Made by a program: the position numbers and the translations under genes. A DNA stretch of 64,000 bases from Roseibium aquae (GTDB lineage Bacteria > Pseudomonadota > Alphaproteobacteria > Rhizobiales > Stappiaceae), in the NCBI RefSeq assembly GCF_008711285.1, contig NZ_VXDC01000003.1, positions 1-64,000 on the forward strand, in the 5' to 3' direction. This document shows positions 54,339 to 63,590 of the stretch, in pieces (within the stretch, counting starts at the first letter, position 1; every line of letters begins with the position of its first letter). Below the pieces are notes generated by a model, which had not been told where the DNA came from, ran no database searches, and saw only the letters and a program-made list of their open reading frames with translations.

Positions 54339-54827
54339 ATGCCGTTTCCTCACCTCAACCGCCGCCAAGTTCTGGCCATGGGAGGCGCCGCTTTCGTAGC
54401 CGGCCCGTCCGGCCTCGTGGTTCCAGCCCGGGCTCAAGGCCTTGCACCAACGCCATCCATGCGGGGCGGCGCGAACAACTACCGGCCCGGCGCGCCCATC
54501 GTGGAGCGAATCGGCGGCGGCGGGTTCACCATGACCGGCACCGTGCGCCGGGCGGGCGACGGCCGGCCGCTGCCCAATCAGCGGATCCAGATATGGGCCC
54601 ATACCACCGAGGGCCACGAGCGCGACTGGCACAGCCACGGCGCGACCCTGACCGATGAGGACGGGGTGTTCCAGATGGACATGCCCCAGATCGTGCCCGC
54701 CTTCGGGCAACCGCACGGCCATCTCGCCTATGACAGCGGCGACTTCAAGACCGTGTTCTTGCGCCCGGTCATGTCCAGCGCGAAAGACACCCGCCTGGAA
54801 GCCCATTTCGTGCTTGAACCGGCCTGA
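54339..54827 (+). CDS. Tat-exported intradiol-dioxygenase-fold protein
   Basis: This 162-residue protein has a twin-arginine signal (LNRRQVLAMGGAAFVAG, residues 6-22), so it is folded before export. The rest resembles the beta-sandwich core of intradiol ring-cleavage dioxygenases: GTVRRAGDGRPLPNQRIQIW, LTDEDGVFQMDMP and the HxH-like PHGHLAY. In true dioxygenases two tyrosines and two histidines bind iron. Here the tyrosine positions appear to read EGH and PAF, while the histidine pair stays. Catalysis of ring cleavage is therefore doubtful. The start at 54339 follows AGGAGAGATGAC. A ferric-reductase-like gene follows nine bases later. Confidence 0.75.
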   Translation: MPFPHLNRRQVLAMGGAAFVAGPSGLVVPARAQGLAPTPSMRGGANNYRPGAPIVERIGGGGFTMTGTVRRAGDGRPLPNQRIQIWAHTTEGHERDWHSHGATLTDEDGVFQMDMPQIVPAFGQPHGHLAYDSGDFKTVFLRPVMSSAKDTRLEAHFVLEPA

Positions 54828-54836
54828 CGGGCACCC

Positions 54837-55481
54837 GTGACCATCAAGGCAAAGCTGCGAGCCGCCATCATCTGGGGCCTGACAGTGGCCGTCCCGGCGG
54901 CCGCGCTCTGGTTTGCCGCGACAAGCCCTTTGCTGGCCTGGCGGGACCCGGTCTACGTCGCGGCGGGACTTGCCGGAGTGGTCGCCCTGGTGCTGCTTTT
55001 CCTTCAGCCCCTTTTGGCGGCCGGGCGGCTGCCGGGATTGTCCCCCTACAAAAGCCGGCGCATCCACCGTTGGACAGGGGCCTGCGTGTTGCTCGCGGTC
55101 CTGATCCATGTGGCCGGGCTTTGGATCACCAGCCCGCCGGATGTGGTCGACGTTTTGCTGTTCCGGTCTCCGGCGCCCTTTTCCATCTGGGGTGCGGTCG
55201 CCATGTGGGCCGTGTTCGCAACCGCCACACTCGCCTTGTTGCGCGGTCGGTTGCCTCTGCGGCCGCGGATGTGGCGCCGCCTTCACACAACCCTGGCGCT
55301 GATGAGCGTGATTGGCACAGCCGGTCATGCCGTACAGATCGAGGGCACGATGGAAACCGTGTCGAAGGCCGTCTTGTGCGGACTTGCAGTTGGCGCGGCG
55401 TTTTTCGCCGTTCTGGACTTGCGGATCTGGGCGCGGAAGCCCCGCCGCGAACCCCTCCCCTTGCGCGCACTGAAGAAATGA
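54837..55481 (+). CDS. ferric-reductase-like transmembrane protein
   Basis: The 214-residue protein has about six hydrophobic helices and histidines in a heme-binding arrangement: RRIHRWTGACVLLAVLIHVA near residues 73-92 and RRLHTTLALMSVIGTAGHAV near 144-163, as in ferric-reductase-like transmembrane domains. There is no FAD/NADPH domain, so a separate electron donor would be needed. The GTG start at 54837 is nine bases after the dioxygenase-like stop, so the two form an operon that may be a redox pair across the membrane. Confidence 0.82.
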   Translation: MTIKAKLRAAIIWGLTVAVPAAALWFAATSPLLAWRDPVYVAAGLAGVVALVLLFLQPLLAAGRLPGLSPYKSRRIHRWTGACVLLAVLIHVAGLWITSPPDVVDVLLFRSPAPFSIWGAVAMWAVFATATLALLRGRLPLRPRMWRRLHTTLALMSVIGTAGHAVQIEGTMETVSKAVLCGLAVGAAFFAVLDLRIWARKPRREPLPLRALKK

Positions 55482-55571
55482 TTGTTCCGCCTTTCGTGAC
55501 ATGACGCTTGCGGCAGGCACCAAGGCTTGCGATGAACGCATCAGGACTTTGTGCAATGGGGATGGAAAGCC

Positions 55572-56753
55572 ATGAAAGAGATTGTGATTGCCAGTGCCGC
55601 CCGCTCGGCGGTGGGGAGTTTCGGGGGATCCTTGAAGGATATCGCGCCGGCGGATCTGGGCGCACTGATCGCCAGCGCCGCGATTGAACGAGCCGGGATC
55701 GAGGCCGGACAAGTCGAGCAGACGTTCTTCGGCAGCGTGATCCATACCGAACCGCGCGACATGTACATCGCCCGCGTGGCCGCTCGGGGAGCCGGTGTAC
55801 CGGACGAGGCGCCAGCCTTGACCATGAACCGGCTGTGCGGCAGTGGACTGCAGGCCATCGTCTCCGCGGTCCAGGCCATTTCCATGGGCGATGGGGACGT
55901 CACGCTGGCCGGCGGCGCCGAAAGCATGAGCCGGTCGGGCTATCTGATGACCGGCGCGCGCTGGGGGCAGAAAATGGGGGACACGCAAGCCGTCGACATG
56001 ATGACGGGCGCGCTGCACGATCCGTTCGGCATCGGTCATATGGGCGTGACGGCTGAAAACGTCGCCGAGCGCTATCAGGTCGATCGCCAGCGTCAGGATG
56101 CCTTCGCGCTGGAAAGCCACCGCCGCGCCAGCGAAGCCATCCGCGAAGGCCGCTTCAAGGACCAGATCGTTCCCGTGATGGTGGGCCGCAAGGGCAAGGA
56201 ATCCGAGTTCGATACGGATGAGCATGTCCGCCATGACGCGAAGATTGAAGACATTTCAAAGCTGCGCCCGGTGTTCAAGAAGGACGGGATGGTCACCGCC
56301 GGAAACGCCTCCGGGCTGAATGACGGAGCCGCCGCGATCATCCTCATGACCGCCGAAAAAGCAGTCCAGCTGAACGTCAAGCCGCTGGCAAGGATCCGGT
56401 CCTACGGCGTGGCCGGGGTCGACCCCGCCGTCATGGGCATCGGTCCGGTACCCGCGATGCAGATCGCGATGAAACGGGCCGGTATTTCCAAGGACGATCT
56501 GGCCGTGATCGAATCGAACGAGGCGTTCGCCGCTCAAGCCTGCGCGGTCAACGATCAGCTCGGCTTGCCGTCCGAAAAGGTCAATCCGAATGGCGGCGCC
56601 ATTGCGCTGGGTCACCCGATCGGCGCAACCGGCGCCATTTTGATGACCAAGCTGGTGCATGAACTGCAACGCCGGAACGAAAGACTGGGCGCGGCCACCA
56701 TGTGCATTGGCGGCGGTCAGGGCATCGCGATCATCGTCGAGAACCTCGGATAA
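55572..56753 (+). CDS. acetyl-CoA C-acyltransferase (thiolase)
   Basis: The 393-residue enzyme condenses two acetyl-CoA or thiolytically cleaves 3-ketoacyl-CoA. It has the acyl-accepting cysteine in NRLCGSGLQAIVSA (about residue 90), the histidine in NGGAIALGHPIGATGA and the second active cysteine in CIGGGQGIAI. Length matches thiolases of the acetoacetyl-CoA/PhaA-BktB type. No phaB or beta-oxidation partner lies next to it, so the pathway is open. The start MKEIVIASAARSAVG at 55572 is the family norm. Confidence 0.94.
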   Translation: MKEIVIASAARSAVGSFGGSLKDIAPADLGALIASAAIERAGIEAGQVEQTFFGSVIHTEPRDMYIARVAARGAGVPDEAPALTMNRLCGSGLQAIVSAVQAISMGDGDVTLAGGAESMSRSGYLMTGARWGQKMGDTQAVDMMTGALHDPFGIGHMGVTAENVAERYQVDRQRQDAFALESHRRASEAIREGRFKDQIVPVMVGRKGKESEFDTDEHVRHDAKIEDISKLRPVFKKDGMVTAGNASGLNDGAAAIILMTAEKAVQLNVKPLARIRSYGVAGVDPAVMGIGPVPAMQIAMKRAGISKDDLAVIESNEAFAAQACAVNDQLGLPSEKVNPNGGAIALGHPIGATGAILMTKLVHELQRRNERLGAATMCIGGGQGIAIIVENLG

Positions 56754-56768
56754 TATCAGCGCGGGCGG

Positions 56769-56785
56769 CGGGATCGGGTATCCCG
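56769..56785. terminator. short hairpin between convergent thiolase and ParA-like genes
   Basis: CGGGAT (56769-56774) pairs with ATCCCG (56780-56785) around a five-base loop. It sits between two convergent genes, but no T-run follows in either direction. Confidence 0.3.
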
Positions 56786-56882
56786 TCTCCCCCGCTCCCG
56801 GTTGCGGCATGCTGCAAGCCCACTTTGGCGTTTGCCCGCGTTGAACCGGTTTACCGTCGCCATTCAAAGCCTTCAGGACAAA

Positions 56883-57506
56883 TCAATCAACAGCCTGAAG
56901 CAGTGGATGCCATTGCCCGCGGATATCGGAGGAGCGTGCATCCGAAAAATCGAAAACACCCGATCCGCTCGTCGCGTGCTTCGCATAGACCACACGGTCT
57001 GAGATCCGGCACAGAACGGGATAGCCCTTTTTGGCGAGCGTTTGCTCTAGCTCGGCGACCTGGCTGGAACTGCGGTTGATCCGGTTGGCCACCAGAAAAA
57101 TATCGGCCTTCCCCTTTCGCACGCGTTTGATATCGGCAATGCCATCCAGGAATTTCACCGTGGCCTGCCAGTCGAAAGCGGATGGGAGAACGGGCACGAC
57201 GATGTCGGAGGCCTCGGCAATGAGGTTCTTCGCCAATTCCGACCGCAGCCCACCGGGTCCATCGATCACGATCGCGTCCAATTTCTTGTCCTTGTCCCCA
57301 ATTGCCCCTTCTTTGGTCCAATCCAGGCTTTCGATCTTCGCCAGATGAGCCGGCCGCCGCTTCATCCAGCCAAGGCTCGACTTCTGTCTGTCCGCATCGG
57401 CCAACGCCACATCATCCCCCCGCGCGGCGAGCGCGACGGCCAAATTTGTCGCGATTGTGGTCTTGCCACACCCGCCCTTGGAGTTGACGATCAGTATTCT
57501 GCGCAT
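56883..57506 (-). CDS. solo ParA/MinD-family ATPase
   Basis: The 207-residue protein starts with the deviant Walker A NSKGGCGKTTIATNLAVALA typical of ParA/MinD proteins, then LADADRQKSSLGWMKRRP and the switch block VIDGPGGL, where the canonical DxxG aspartate is present. No parB or centromere-like repeats are close, so it is an orphan that may position a protein cargo rather than a chromosome. It is divergent from rnd. Confidence 0.88.
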   Translation of the reverse strand: MRRILIVNSKGGCGKTTIATNLAVALAARGDDVALADADRQKSSLGWMKRRPAHLAKIESLDWTKEGAIGDKDKKLDAIVIDGPGGLRSELAKNLIAEASDIVVPVLPSAFDWQATVKFLDGIADIKRVRKGKADIFLVANRINRSSSQVAELEQTLAKKGYPVLCRISDRVVYAKHATSGSGVFDFSDARSSDIRGQWHPLLQAVD

Positions 57507-57662
57507 GAGAGCCTCCCGACTGTGGACATGTTTTTCAGCCCCACTGGTTCTCAGGACCGAAGACTAGGCGCACTGTTTGCGCTTTATCAAGACGTATTCT
57601 TCCAAAAATGTACCATTTCGTGGCGACAAGGCGGCAAGAGTGAGGTATAGATTTCGGCTACC

Positions 57663-58856
57663 ATGAATGTCATCAAAACCACCCAAGATCTTGCGGATGC
57701 CTGCCTGCATCTGTCTTCCCACGACTTTGTGACTGTCGACACCGAATTCCTTCGCGAGTCGACATTCTGGCCCAAACTCTGCGTCATTCAGATGGCAGCT
57801 CCGGATGCGGCCTTCATTGTGGACGCATTGGCGGACGAGCTGTCTCTCGAACCGTTCTTCGAACTGATGCGCGACACCTCTACGGTGAAGGTGTTTCATG
57901 CGGCGCGGCAGGACATTGAAATCATTCATCATATGGGCGGTTTGATTCCCGCGCCCCTGTTCGATACGCAAGTTGCGGCCATGGTGTGCGGGTTCGGCGA
58001 TTCCATTTCCTACGACCAGCTTGTCTACAAGGTGACCGGAGCGAGAATCGACAAGTCGTCCCGGTTTACCGATTGGGCCCGCCGTCCGCTGACCAAAAAG
58101 CAGCTGGACTATGCGATGGCCGACGTGACCCATCTGCGCGACGCCTATCAATTCCTGAAGGCGAACCTGGCGGAGCAGAATCGCAGCCATTGGGTCGAGG
58201 ACGAAATGACCGTTCTGACCTCGGAAAAGACCTACCGGACCGAACCGGACGAGGCCTGGCAGCGGCTAAAGATGCGGGTTCGGAAACCTGTCGAACTGGC
58301 CGTGATGATCGAGGTTGCGGCCTGGCGCGAACGCGAGGCGCAGACACGGGACGTGCCGCGCAGCCGTGTTCTGAAGGATGACGCGATATATGAGATTGCG
58401 GCGCAACAACCCCAGTCGCCGGATGCGCTTGGACAATTGCGCACCATTCCACGCGGATTTGAACGCTCGAAACACGCCGACGAAATCCTGAAGGCGGTTC
58501 GCCGCGCCGTTGCACTGCCAAAGGACGCTCTCCCGAAACTGCCCAAGGGGCGTGCCGCGCCGGATGGATCCGCTGCGGCCGTCGATCTCTTGAAAGTACT
58601 TTTGAAGATGGTGAGCGAAACCCATGGTGTTGCGGCCAAGGTGATCGCAACCGTCGAGGATCTTGAGAAGATCGCTGCCGACGACACCGCCGACGTCGCC
58701 GCGCTCAAAGGCTGGCGGCGGGAGCTTTTCGGCGAGGTGGCCCTCAAGTTGAAACGGGGCGATGTGGCGCTGGCCTTCCGCGGACGCCAGATTGTCGCCC
58801 TGGATCAGGTCCCGGCTGAGGGCAAAAGCCCGTCTGTGCCCCAGGCGGCGGAATAG
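57663..58856 (+). CDS. rnd: ribonuclease D
   Basis: This 397-residue 3-prime exoribonuclease trims tRNA and other RNA precursors. The DEDD catalytic set is visible: D and E in FVTVDTEFLRE, D in FHAARQDIEIIHHM, and YAMADVTHLRDAY with the Y-xxx-D pair. An HRDC domain (MIEVAAWREREAQTRDVPRS) and C-terminal second helical domain follow. Length and order are those of alphaproteobacterial enzymes. In related genomes rnd neighbours ppx and ppk, as here. Confidence 0.95.
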   Translation: MNVIKTTQDLADACLHLSSHDFVTVDTEFLRESTFWPKLCVIQMAAPDAAFIVDALADELSLEPFFELMRDTSTVKVFHAARQDIEIIHHMGGLIPAPLFDTQVAAMVCGFGDSISYDQLVYKVTGARIDKSSRFTDWARRPLTKKQLDYAMADVTHLRDAYQFLKANLAEQNRSHWVEDEMTVLTSEKTYRTEPDEAWQRLKMRVRKPVELAVMIEVAAWREREAQTRDVPRSRVLKDDAIYEIAAQQPQSPDALGQLRTIPRGFERSKHADEILKAVRRAVALPKDALPKLPKGRAAPDGSAAAVDLLKVLLKMVSETHGVAAKVIATVEDLEKIAADDTADVAALKGWRRELFGEVALKLKRGDVALAFRGRQIVALDQVPAEGKSPSVPQAAE

Positions 58857-59069
58857 TTTTCGCTCCCGCCCGAGCAGGGGCGTCCGCAATTATCAAGGGC
58901 GGCCGGACGCCTCAAGCGGAGCCGGATAGCAGGAAGGCAGCCGGCTGTCACTTCACCGACCAGAACCGGTGTTGAGGCCGAGGCTGCCGGCAATCGCGCC
59001 GGGGCGGATATCGGCCGAGAACGCGAACACCCTGCCCGCTTTCTTCATGGCGGGCGCAAACCGGAGCGG

Positions 59070-60593
59070 TCAGTCCGCGACCTTGACGGTCCCCTCCAGC
59101 CCGACGATGCGGCCGAACTGGGCGGCCCTCTTGCGCAACCGTTCCCCATCGAAGGCACTGAGGCCGGCCGGCAGGACAAAGGCAATGCCCTCGACCGAGC
59201 GGCGAACCTTCACCTTGGGCAAAATGCCCGGCATGGACGCGCTGAACAGGGAAGCAACCCGCAAGATCGCACCCAGGATTTTTGCCCGGTAGCGCAGACG
59301 GTCCGTGAACAGCTGCCGGATAACAGGCGATAACGCCCCTTCTGCAAGACCCTGATGGCGGTAGAAGACGGCGGCGGCCAGATAGGCCCGGCTGGCATGA
59401 TCAAGTCCCACAAAGCCGGCATTCGAAATGATGTTCAAGCTTTGCTCGCCCCGGTAATCCGGGTGGGCCCGCCAACCAATATCAGCCAGAAGACACGCGG
59501 CATGGCGAAGCCGGTTCTCCTGATCGGTTTCTTCTACATCCAGAACATCGAACACCGCATCGCTCCATTCGATGAGTTCCTGACCATGATCTGGCGCGCG
59601 CGCGCGCAGGAGGCAGAGTTCCCTGGCAGCCTCGATGACAGGATCAAGGGCCTTTTCTTCCTCCGTCAGGTTTTCATGGAGCAAGCCCTCGCGAACCCCG
59701 GTCGCGGAAAACACAACCCGCTCCGCATTCATTCCCCTGAGCAAGCGCTCCATGACTACGGCGCCGAACGGCACAAGCGGACGGCGTTGCTTGGAAACAA
59801 CGTCGGCACATGCAACCCCTTCCAGATCGTTGCGCGAGATCGCCTTGCAGAACTCGATCGCCTCCTCCGCCGGGATCTCGTAGTTGTGCATCACATGCAG
59901 TGGGTAATTCTTCTGAACGAGATGCAGGCGGCCGAGCGAGCGCCATGTTCCGCCCACCGCAAAGAACGTGCGTTCCCCAAGGTCAAGCTCTGGCCATACG
60001 TAATCGGACAAAGCCTCGTCGGCAATCCTCTGGGCCTTTGAAACCCGACCCTCGGCCATTTCCGCCAAACGCAGACCGCCGAGCGGAAAGGTGACACCAG
60101 GCAAAGGTTCCGTGCTTCTGACCTCAACCAGTTCGAGGCTGCCCCCACCCATATCGCCCACGATCCCGCGCGGCTGCCAGAAGCCGGCCACCACACCCAG
60201 TGCCGAGTAATAGGCCTCCTCGCTGCCGTCCAGGATCCGCACCGGAGCCCCGATCAGGCGCTCGACCTCCCGCACGAACTCCGGACCGTTCGAGGCATCC
60301 CGGGCGGCCGCGGTTGCGATGACATGGGTTTCCAGAACCCCAATATGCCCGCACAAGGCCCGGAACCGGTTGATCGCGGAAAGCGCTGTGGCCACCGGCT
60401 CGTCGGCAAGGCGTCCGGACGCTGCAACGCCGCGCCCCAAACCGGCAAGCACCTTCTCGTTGAAGAGGATTGTCGGCGTGCGGGCCTTGCGTTCGTAAAC
60501 AACAAGGCGAACGGAGTTCGAGCCGATATCGATGACCGCGACCGGTCCTGATCCATTGAGCCGGCCTCGTGCCGGCGTGCATTGGCGTGTCAT
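59070..60593 (-). CDS. ppx: exopolyphosphatase / guanosine pentaphosphate phosphatase (Ppx/GppA)
   Basis: The 507-residue enzyme hydrolyses polyphosphate from the chain end and may act on pppGpp. It has ASKHA-type blocks: VAVIDIGSNSVRLVVYERKA near the start, GIVGDMGGGSLELVEV and VGGTWRSLGRLH, then a C-terminal HD-like domain with LADIGWRAHPDYRGEQ. The ATG at 60593 is one base after the ppk stop, so the polyphosphate-making and -degrading enzymes are co-translated. A GTG at 60602 would overlap ppk by eight bases. Confidence 0.94.
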   Translation of the reverse strand: MTRQCTPARGRLNGSGPVAVIDIGSNSVRLVVYERKARTPTILFNEKVLAGLGRGVAASGRLADEPVATALSAINRFRALCGHIGVLETHVIATAAARDASNGPEFVREVERLIGAPVRILDGSEEAYYSALGVVAGFWQPRGIVGDMGGGSLELVEVRSTEPLPGVTFPLGGLRLAEMAEGRVSKAQRIADEALSDYVWPELDLGERTFFAVGGTWRSLGRLHLVQKNYPLHVMHNYEIPAEEAIEFCKAISRNDLEGVACADVVSKQRRPLVPFGAVVMERLLRGMNAERVVFSATGVREGLLHENLTEEEKALDPVIEAARELCLLRARAPDHGQELIEWSDAVFDVLDVEETDQENRLRHAACLLADIGWRAHPDYRGEQSLNIISNAGFVGLDHASRAYLAAAVFYRHQGLAEGALSPVIRQLFTDRLRYRAKILGAILRVASLFSASMPGILPKVKVRRSVEGIAFVLPAGLSAFDGERLRKRAAQFGRIVGLEGTVKVAD

Positions 60594-60594
60594 G

Positions 60595-62814
60595 TCAACC
60601 ACGTTTCGGTCGTTCCAGGAAGGGTCGCGGACGATCGCCCTTGAGCGATTTCCCGCGGCCGGACAAGGACGGATTTGTCATGAAATAGCGATGCGCGTTG
60701 AAGGGCTCTTCGTTGACCTCTGGTACGATCCGCTCGTGGCCGCCGTCGGGCAGGATGCGCCAGCTTTGCTGATTGTCCTTCAAATTCGCCACCATGATCT
60801 GATCGAGTACCTGTTCGTGCACAGTGGGTGTCTGCATCGGGCAGAGCACCTCGACCCGCCGATCGATGTTGCGCGGCATCAAATCGGCCGAGCCGATATA
60901 CACATGGGCCTGCGGCGAGGGAAGCCCGTGCCCATTGCCGAAACAGAAGATGCGGGAGTGTTCGAGGAAGCGGCCGACAATCGACTTCACGCGGATGTTC
61001 TCGGACAAGCCGGGAATTCCGGGCCGCAAACAGCAAATCCCGCGGATCACGAGGTCGATCTGAACGCCCGCCTCGCTCGCCTCGTACAGGGCGTCGATGA
61101 TCTTCGGATCGACAAGGGAGTTCATCTTCATCCAGATCTGCGCCGGCCGCCCCGCCCGGGCATGCTCGATCTCGGCCCGCGTCAGTTCCAGCATCTTCGA
61201 GCGCAGGTTCACCGGCGAGACCATCAGATGATTGAGTTCGGCCGGTTGCGCGTAGCCGGTGATGAAATTGAAGACCCGGGCCGCGTCTGTCGCAATCTGC
61301 GGATCATCGGTGAAGAAGGAAAGGTCCTCGTAAATCCGCGCGGTGATCGGGTGGTAGTTGCCCGTCCCGATGTGACAATAGGTCTTGAGCTGGCCGTTCT
61401 CGCGTTTGACGACCATCGACAGTTTGGAGTGGGTCTTCAGTTCGATGAAGCCGAACACCACCTGAACGCCGGCCCGCTCCAGATCGCGGGCCCATCTGAT
61501 ATTGGCCTCTTCGTCGAAACGGGCCTTGAGCTCTACCAGCGCGGTGACCGACTTGCCCGCCTCCGCGGCCTCCGCCAGCGCCTTGACGATCGGCGAGTTG
61601 TTGGAGGTGCGGTAAAGCGTTTGCTTGATCGCCACCACGTCCGGGTCCTGCGCGGCCTGCCTCAGATACTGCACAACGACATCGAAAGACTCGTATGGAT
61701 GATGGACGATGATGTCCTTCTGGTGGATCGCCGCGAAACAATCGCCACCATGTTCGCGAATTCGCTCCGGGAACCGGGCCGTGTAGGGCTGGAATTTCAG
61801 GTCGCTGCGTTCCAGATCCACCACCTGGGACAGATTGTTGAGGGCCAAAAGTCCGTCGGCGAGGAAAATCTCCTGCTCATCCACCTTCAGCGCCTCCGCG
61901 ACAAACTCCAGAAGCGCGGGCGGCGTGGTGTCCTGGATCTCGAGCCGGATGACCGATCCCCGGCGGCGGCGCTTGAGCGCGCTCTCAAACAGGCGGACCA
62001 GGTCTTCGGCCTCTTCCTCGATCTCGATATCGCTGTCCCGGATCACCCGGAAGGCGCCCTTTCCCCGGATCTCATAACCTGGAAACAGCCGGGCGATGAA
62101 CAGGCCGACAACCTTCTCGATCGCAATGAACCGGGCCGCTCCCTCTTTGCCGTCGGGCAGGCGCACGAAACGCTCGACCTGCGCAGGAATACGCAGGAGC
62201 GCGATCATGCCGCGCCCTCCGGAACTGGGCACCAGCTCGAACACGATCGAAAAGCCGAGATTGGGAATAAAGGGGAACGGATGGGCCGGGTCGATGGCAA
62301 GCGGTGTCAGAACGGGAAAGATGTAGGACAGGAAGTGGTCTTCCAGCCACGTCAGCTCGTCCGGTGTCAGGGTTTCGCCGTGGAGGATTTCAATACCATG
62401 CTCGGCGATCTCCGACCGCAGTCCGCTCCAGATCTGCTGCTGGGACCCCTGCAGTTTTCGAACGGCGGCTCCGATTTCCTGGAGTTGCTCACTCGGCGTC
62501 AGTCCGTCATCGGACAGGGTCATCACGCTCTCGCGCTGCTGGCCGCGCAACCCCGCGACCCGCACCATGAAGAATTCGTCGAGGTTGTTCGCCGAGATCG
62601 AGAGGAACCGCAGCCGCTCCAGAAGCGGATGATTCCGGTTCATCGCCTCTTCGAGAACCCGGTGGTTGAACTGCAGCCAGGACAGTTCCCGGTTCATGAA
62701 CCGCCGGGGCGATACCTTGAGATCCACGCCCTGGCCATCTTCCTGGGCCGTGACGGATTTCGGCGCGCGGGCGGCAGCCTCCAGCGCATCGGTCAGATCG
62801 ATTCTCTCGTTCAT
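60595..62814 (-). CDS. ppk: polyphosphate kinase 1
   Basis: The 739-residue enzyme makes polyphosphate from ATP. It starts with the helical N-domain [20 protein letters not shown] and shows [39 protein letters not shown], and [17 protein letters not shown], the block with the phosphorylated histidine. A C-terminal phospholipase-D-like pair of domains holds [10 protein letters not shown] and [18 protein letters not shown]. It is directly coupled with ppx downstream. The hairpin at 62865-62887 separates it from hdaA upstream. Confidence 0.96.
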   Translation of the reverse strand: MNERIDLTDALEAAARAPKSVTAQEDGQGVDLKVSPRRFMNRELSWLQFNHRVLEEAMNRNHPLLERLRFLSISANNLDEFFMVRVAGLRGQQRESVMTLSDDGLTPSEQLQEIGAAVRKLQGSQQQIWSGLRSEIAEHGIEILHGETLTPDELTWLEDHFLSYIFPVLTPLAIDPAHPFPFIPNLGFSIVFELVPSSGGRGMIALLRIPAQVERFVRLPDGKEGAARFIAIEKVVGLFIARLFPGYEIRGKGAFRVIRDSDIEIEEEAEDLVRLFESALKRRRRGSVIRLEIQDTTPPALLEFVAEALKVDEQEIFLADGLLALNNLSQVVDLERSDLKFQPYTARFPERIREHGGDCFAAIHQKDIIVHHPYESFDVVVQYLRQAAQDPDVVAIKQTLYRTSNNSPIVKALAEAAEAGKSVTALVELKARFDEEANIRWARDLERAGVQVVFGFIELKTHSKLSMVVKRENGQLKTYCHIGTGNYHPITARIYEDLSFFTDDPQIATDAARVFNFITGYAQPAELNHLMVSPVNLRSKMLELTRAEIEHARAGRPAQIWMKMNSLVDPKIIDALYEASEAGVQIDLVIRGICCLRPGIPGLSENIRVKSIVGRFLEHSRIFCFGNGHGLPSPQAHVYIGSADLMPRNIDRRVEVLCPMQTPTVHEQVLDQIMVANLKDNQQSWRILPDGGHERIVPEVNEEPFNAHRYFMTNPSLSGRGKSLKGDRPRPFLERPKRG

Positions 62815-62864
62815 ATCCAGCCTCCTCTCCTCACACGTTCGCTTCCGGTCAGTCTCAACACAAA

Positions 62865-62887
62865 CGGGCCGGAGAAGATCCGGCCCG
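62865..62887 (-). terminator. hairpin after the hdaA gene
   Basis: CGGGCCGGA (62865-62873) pairs perfectly with TCCGGCCCG (62879-62887) around a five-base loop, 11 bp past the hdaA stop. The minus strand continues TTTGTGTT, a weak T-run. Readthrough to ppk is possible. Confidence 0.65.
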
Positions 62888-62897
62888 CTGGTATGCT

Positions 62898-63578
62898 CTA
62901 TACGCTTGTCTGCACACGCTCAAGAACGCGGCCGGCCAGCGGCCGTGTGATCTTCACCCGGCCCGCCAGCGCCTCGCGGTCAATGGCGTCAACGACACTC
63001 AGCGCCACCTCCAGCGAGCGTTCCATCCGCACCACCAGATAGTCGACAACGCTCAGGTCGACCGCGAGCTGGCGGTCGGCAAACAGTTTCACCAAGACCT
63101 GACGCAAAAGACTGTCGTCCGGTTCTAGGATCTCGACGGGAGTCGCGGCCCGCAGACGCGACTGAAGGTCGGGCAGTGTCACCTGCCAGGCCGCCGGCCA
63201 GGTTCGGCTGGTGATCAGCACCTTGATCCCTGCCTCCCGCGCCGCGTTCAACAGATGGAAAAGGCCAGTCTCGTTGACCCCCCGGTGGGCATCTTCGAGA
63301 ATGACCGCGGGAAAAGCCACAAGCCCGGGCACGTCTTGCGGGGTCACATCGCGCGCGATCCGGACCGCCGCTCCGCTTTCCGCGCGCAGAACCTCTACCA
63401 GATGCGTTTTCCCCGATCCGACCGGCCCACCCAGAATCACTACCGAAGACGGCCAGTCCGGCCAGCTTTCCAGGAGTTCAAAGGCCGCCTGGTTCGACTG
63501 GCCAACAAGGAAATCCTCGCGCCCCAGTGCCGCATCGTGCGGCAGGACCAAGGGCAACTGGCGAGGGGGTTCTGCCAT
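62898..63578 (-). CDS. hdaA: DnaA-related regulatory inactivator (HdaA)
   Basis: The 226-residue protein has the AAA+ core of DnaA/Hda proteins without the DNA-binding domain: [20 protein letters not shown] at the N-terminus, which also holds the clamp-binding-type motif QLPLVL, Walker [17 protein letters not shown], Walker [11 protein letters not shown] and a sensor region [10 protein letters not shown]. HdaA works with the sliding clamp to switch DnaA to the ADP state and stop re-initiation. It lies 12 bases after the permease stop, typical for the order seen in the Hyphomicrobiales. Confidence 0.9.
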   Translation of the reverse strand: MAEPPRQLPLVLPHDAALGREDFLVGQSNQAAFELLESWPDWPSSVVILGGPVGSGKTHLVEVLRAESGAAVRIARDVTPQDVPGLVAFPAVILEDAHRGVNETGLFHLLNAAREAGIKVLITSRTWPAAWQVTLPDLQSRLRAATPVEILEPDDSLLRQVLVKLFADRQLAVDLSVVDYLVVRMERSLEVALSVVDAIDREALAGRVKITRPLAGRVLERVQTSV

Positions 63579-63590
63579 GATCTGCCGTGC

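Noticed and set aside
54132..56234. 700-codon minus-strand frame over the dioxygenase-like, ferric-reductase-like and thiolase genes
   Set aside because: Antisense shadow of three recognisable genes; low-complexity composition.
58877..58921. Long-range GGCGTCCG/CGGACGCC pairing after rnd
   Set aside because: The loop would be 27 bases and there is no T-run; too weak to list as a terminator.
59034..59055. GCCCGC/GCGGGC hairpin downstream of ppx
   Set aside because: Six-base stem without T-run in GC-rich sequence; likely chance.
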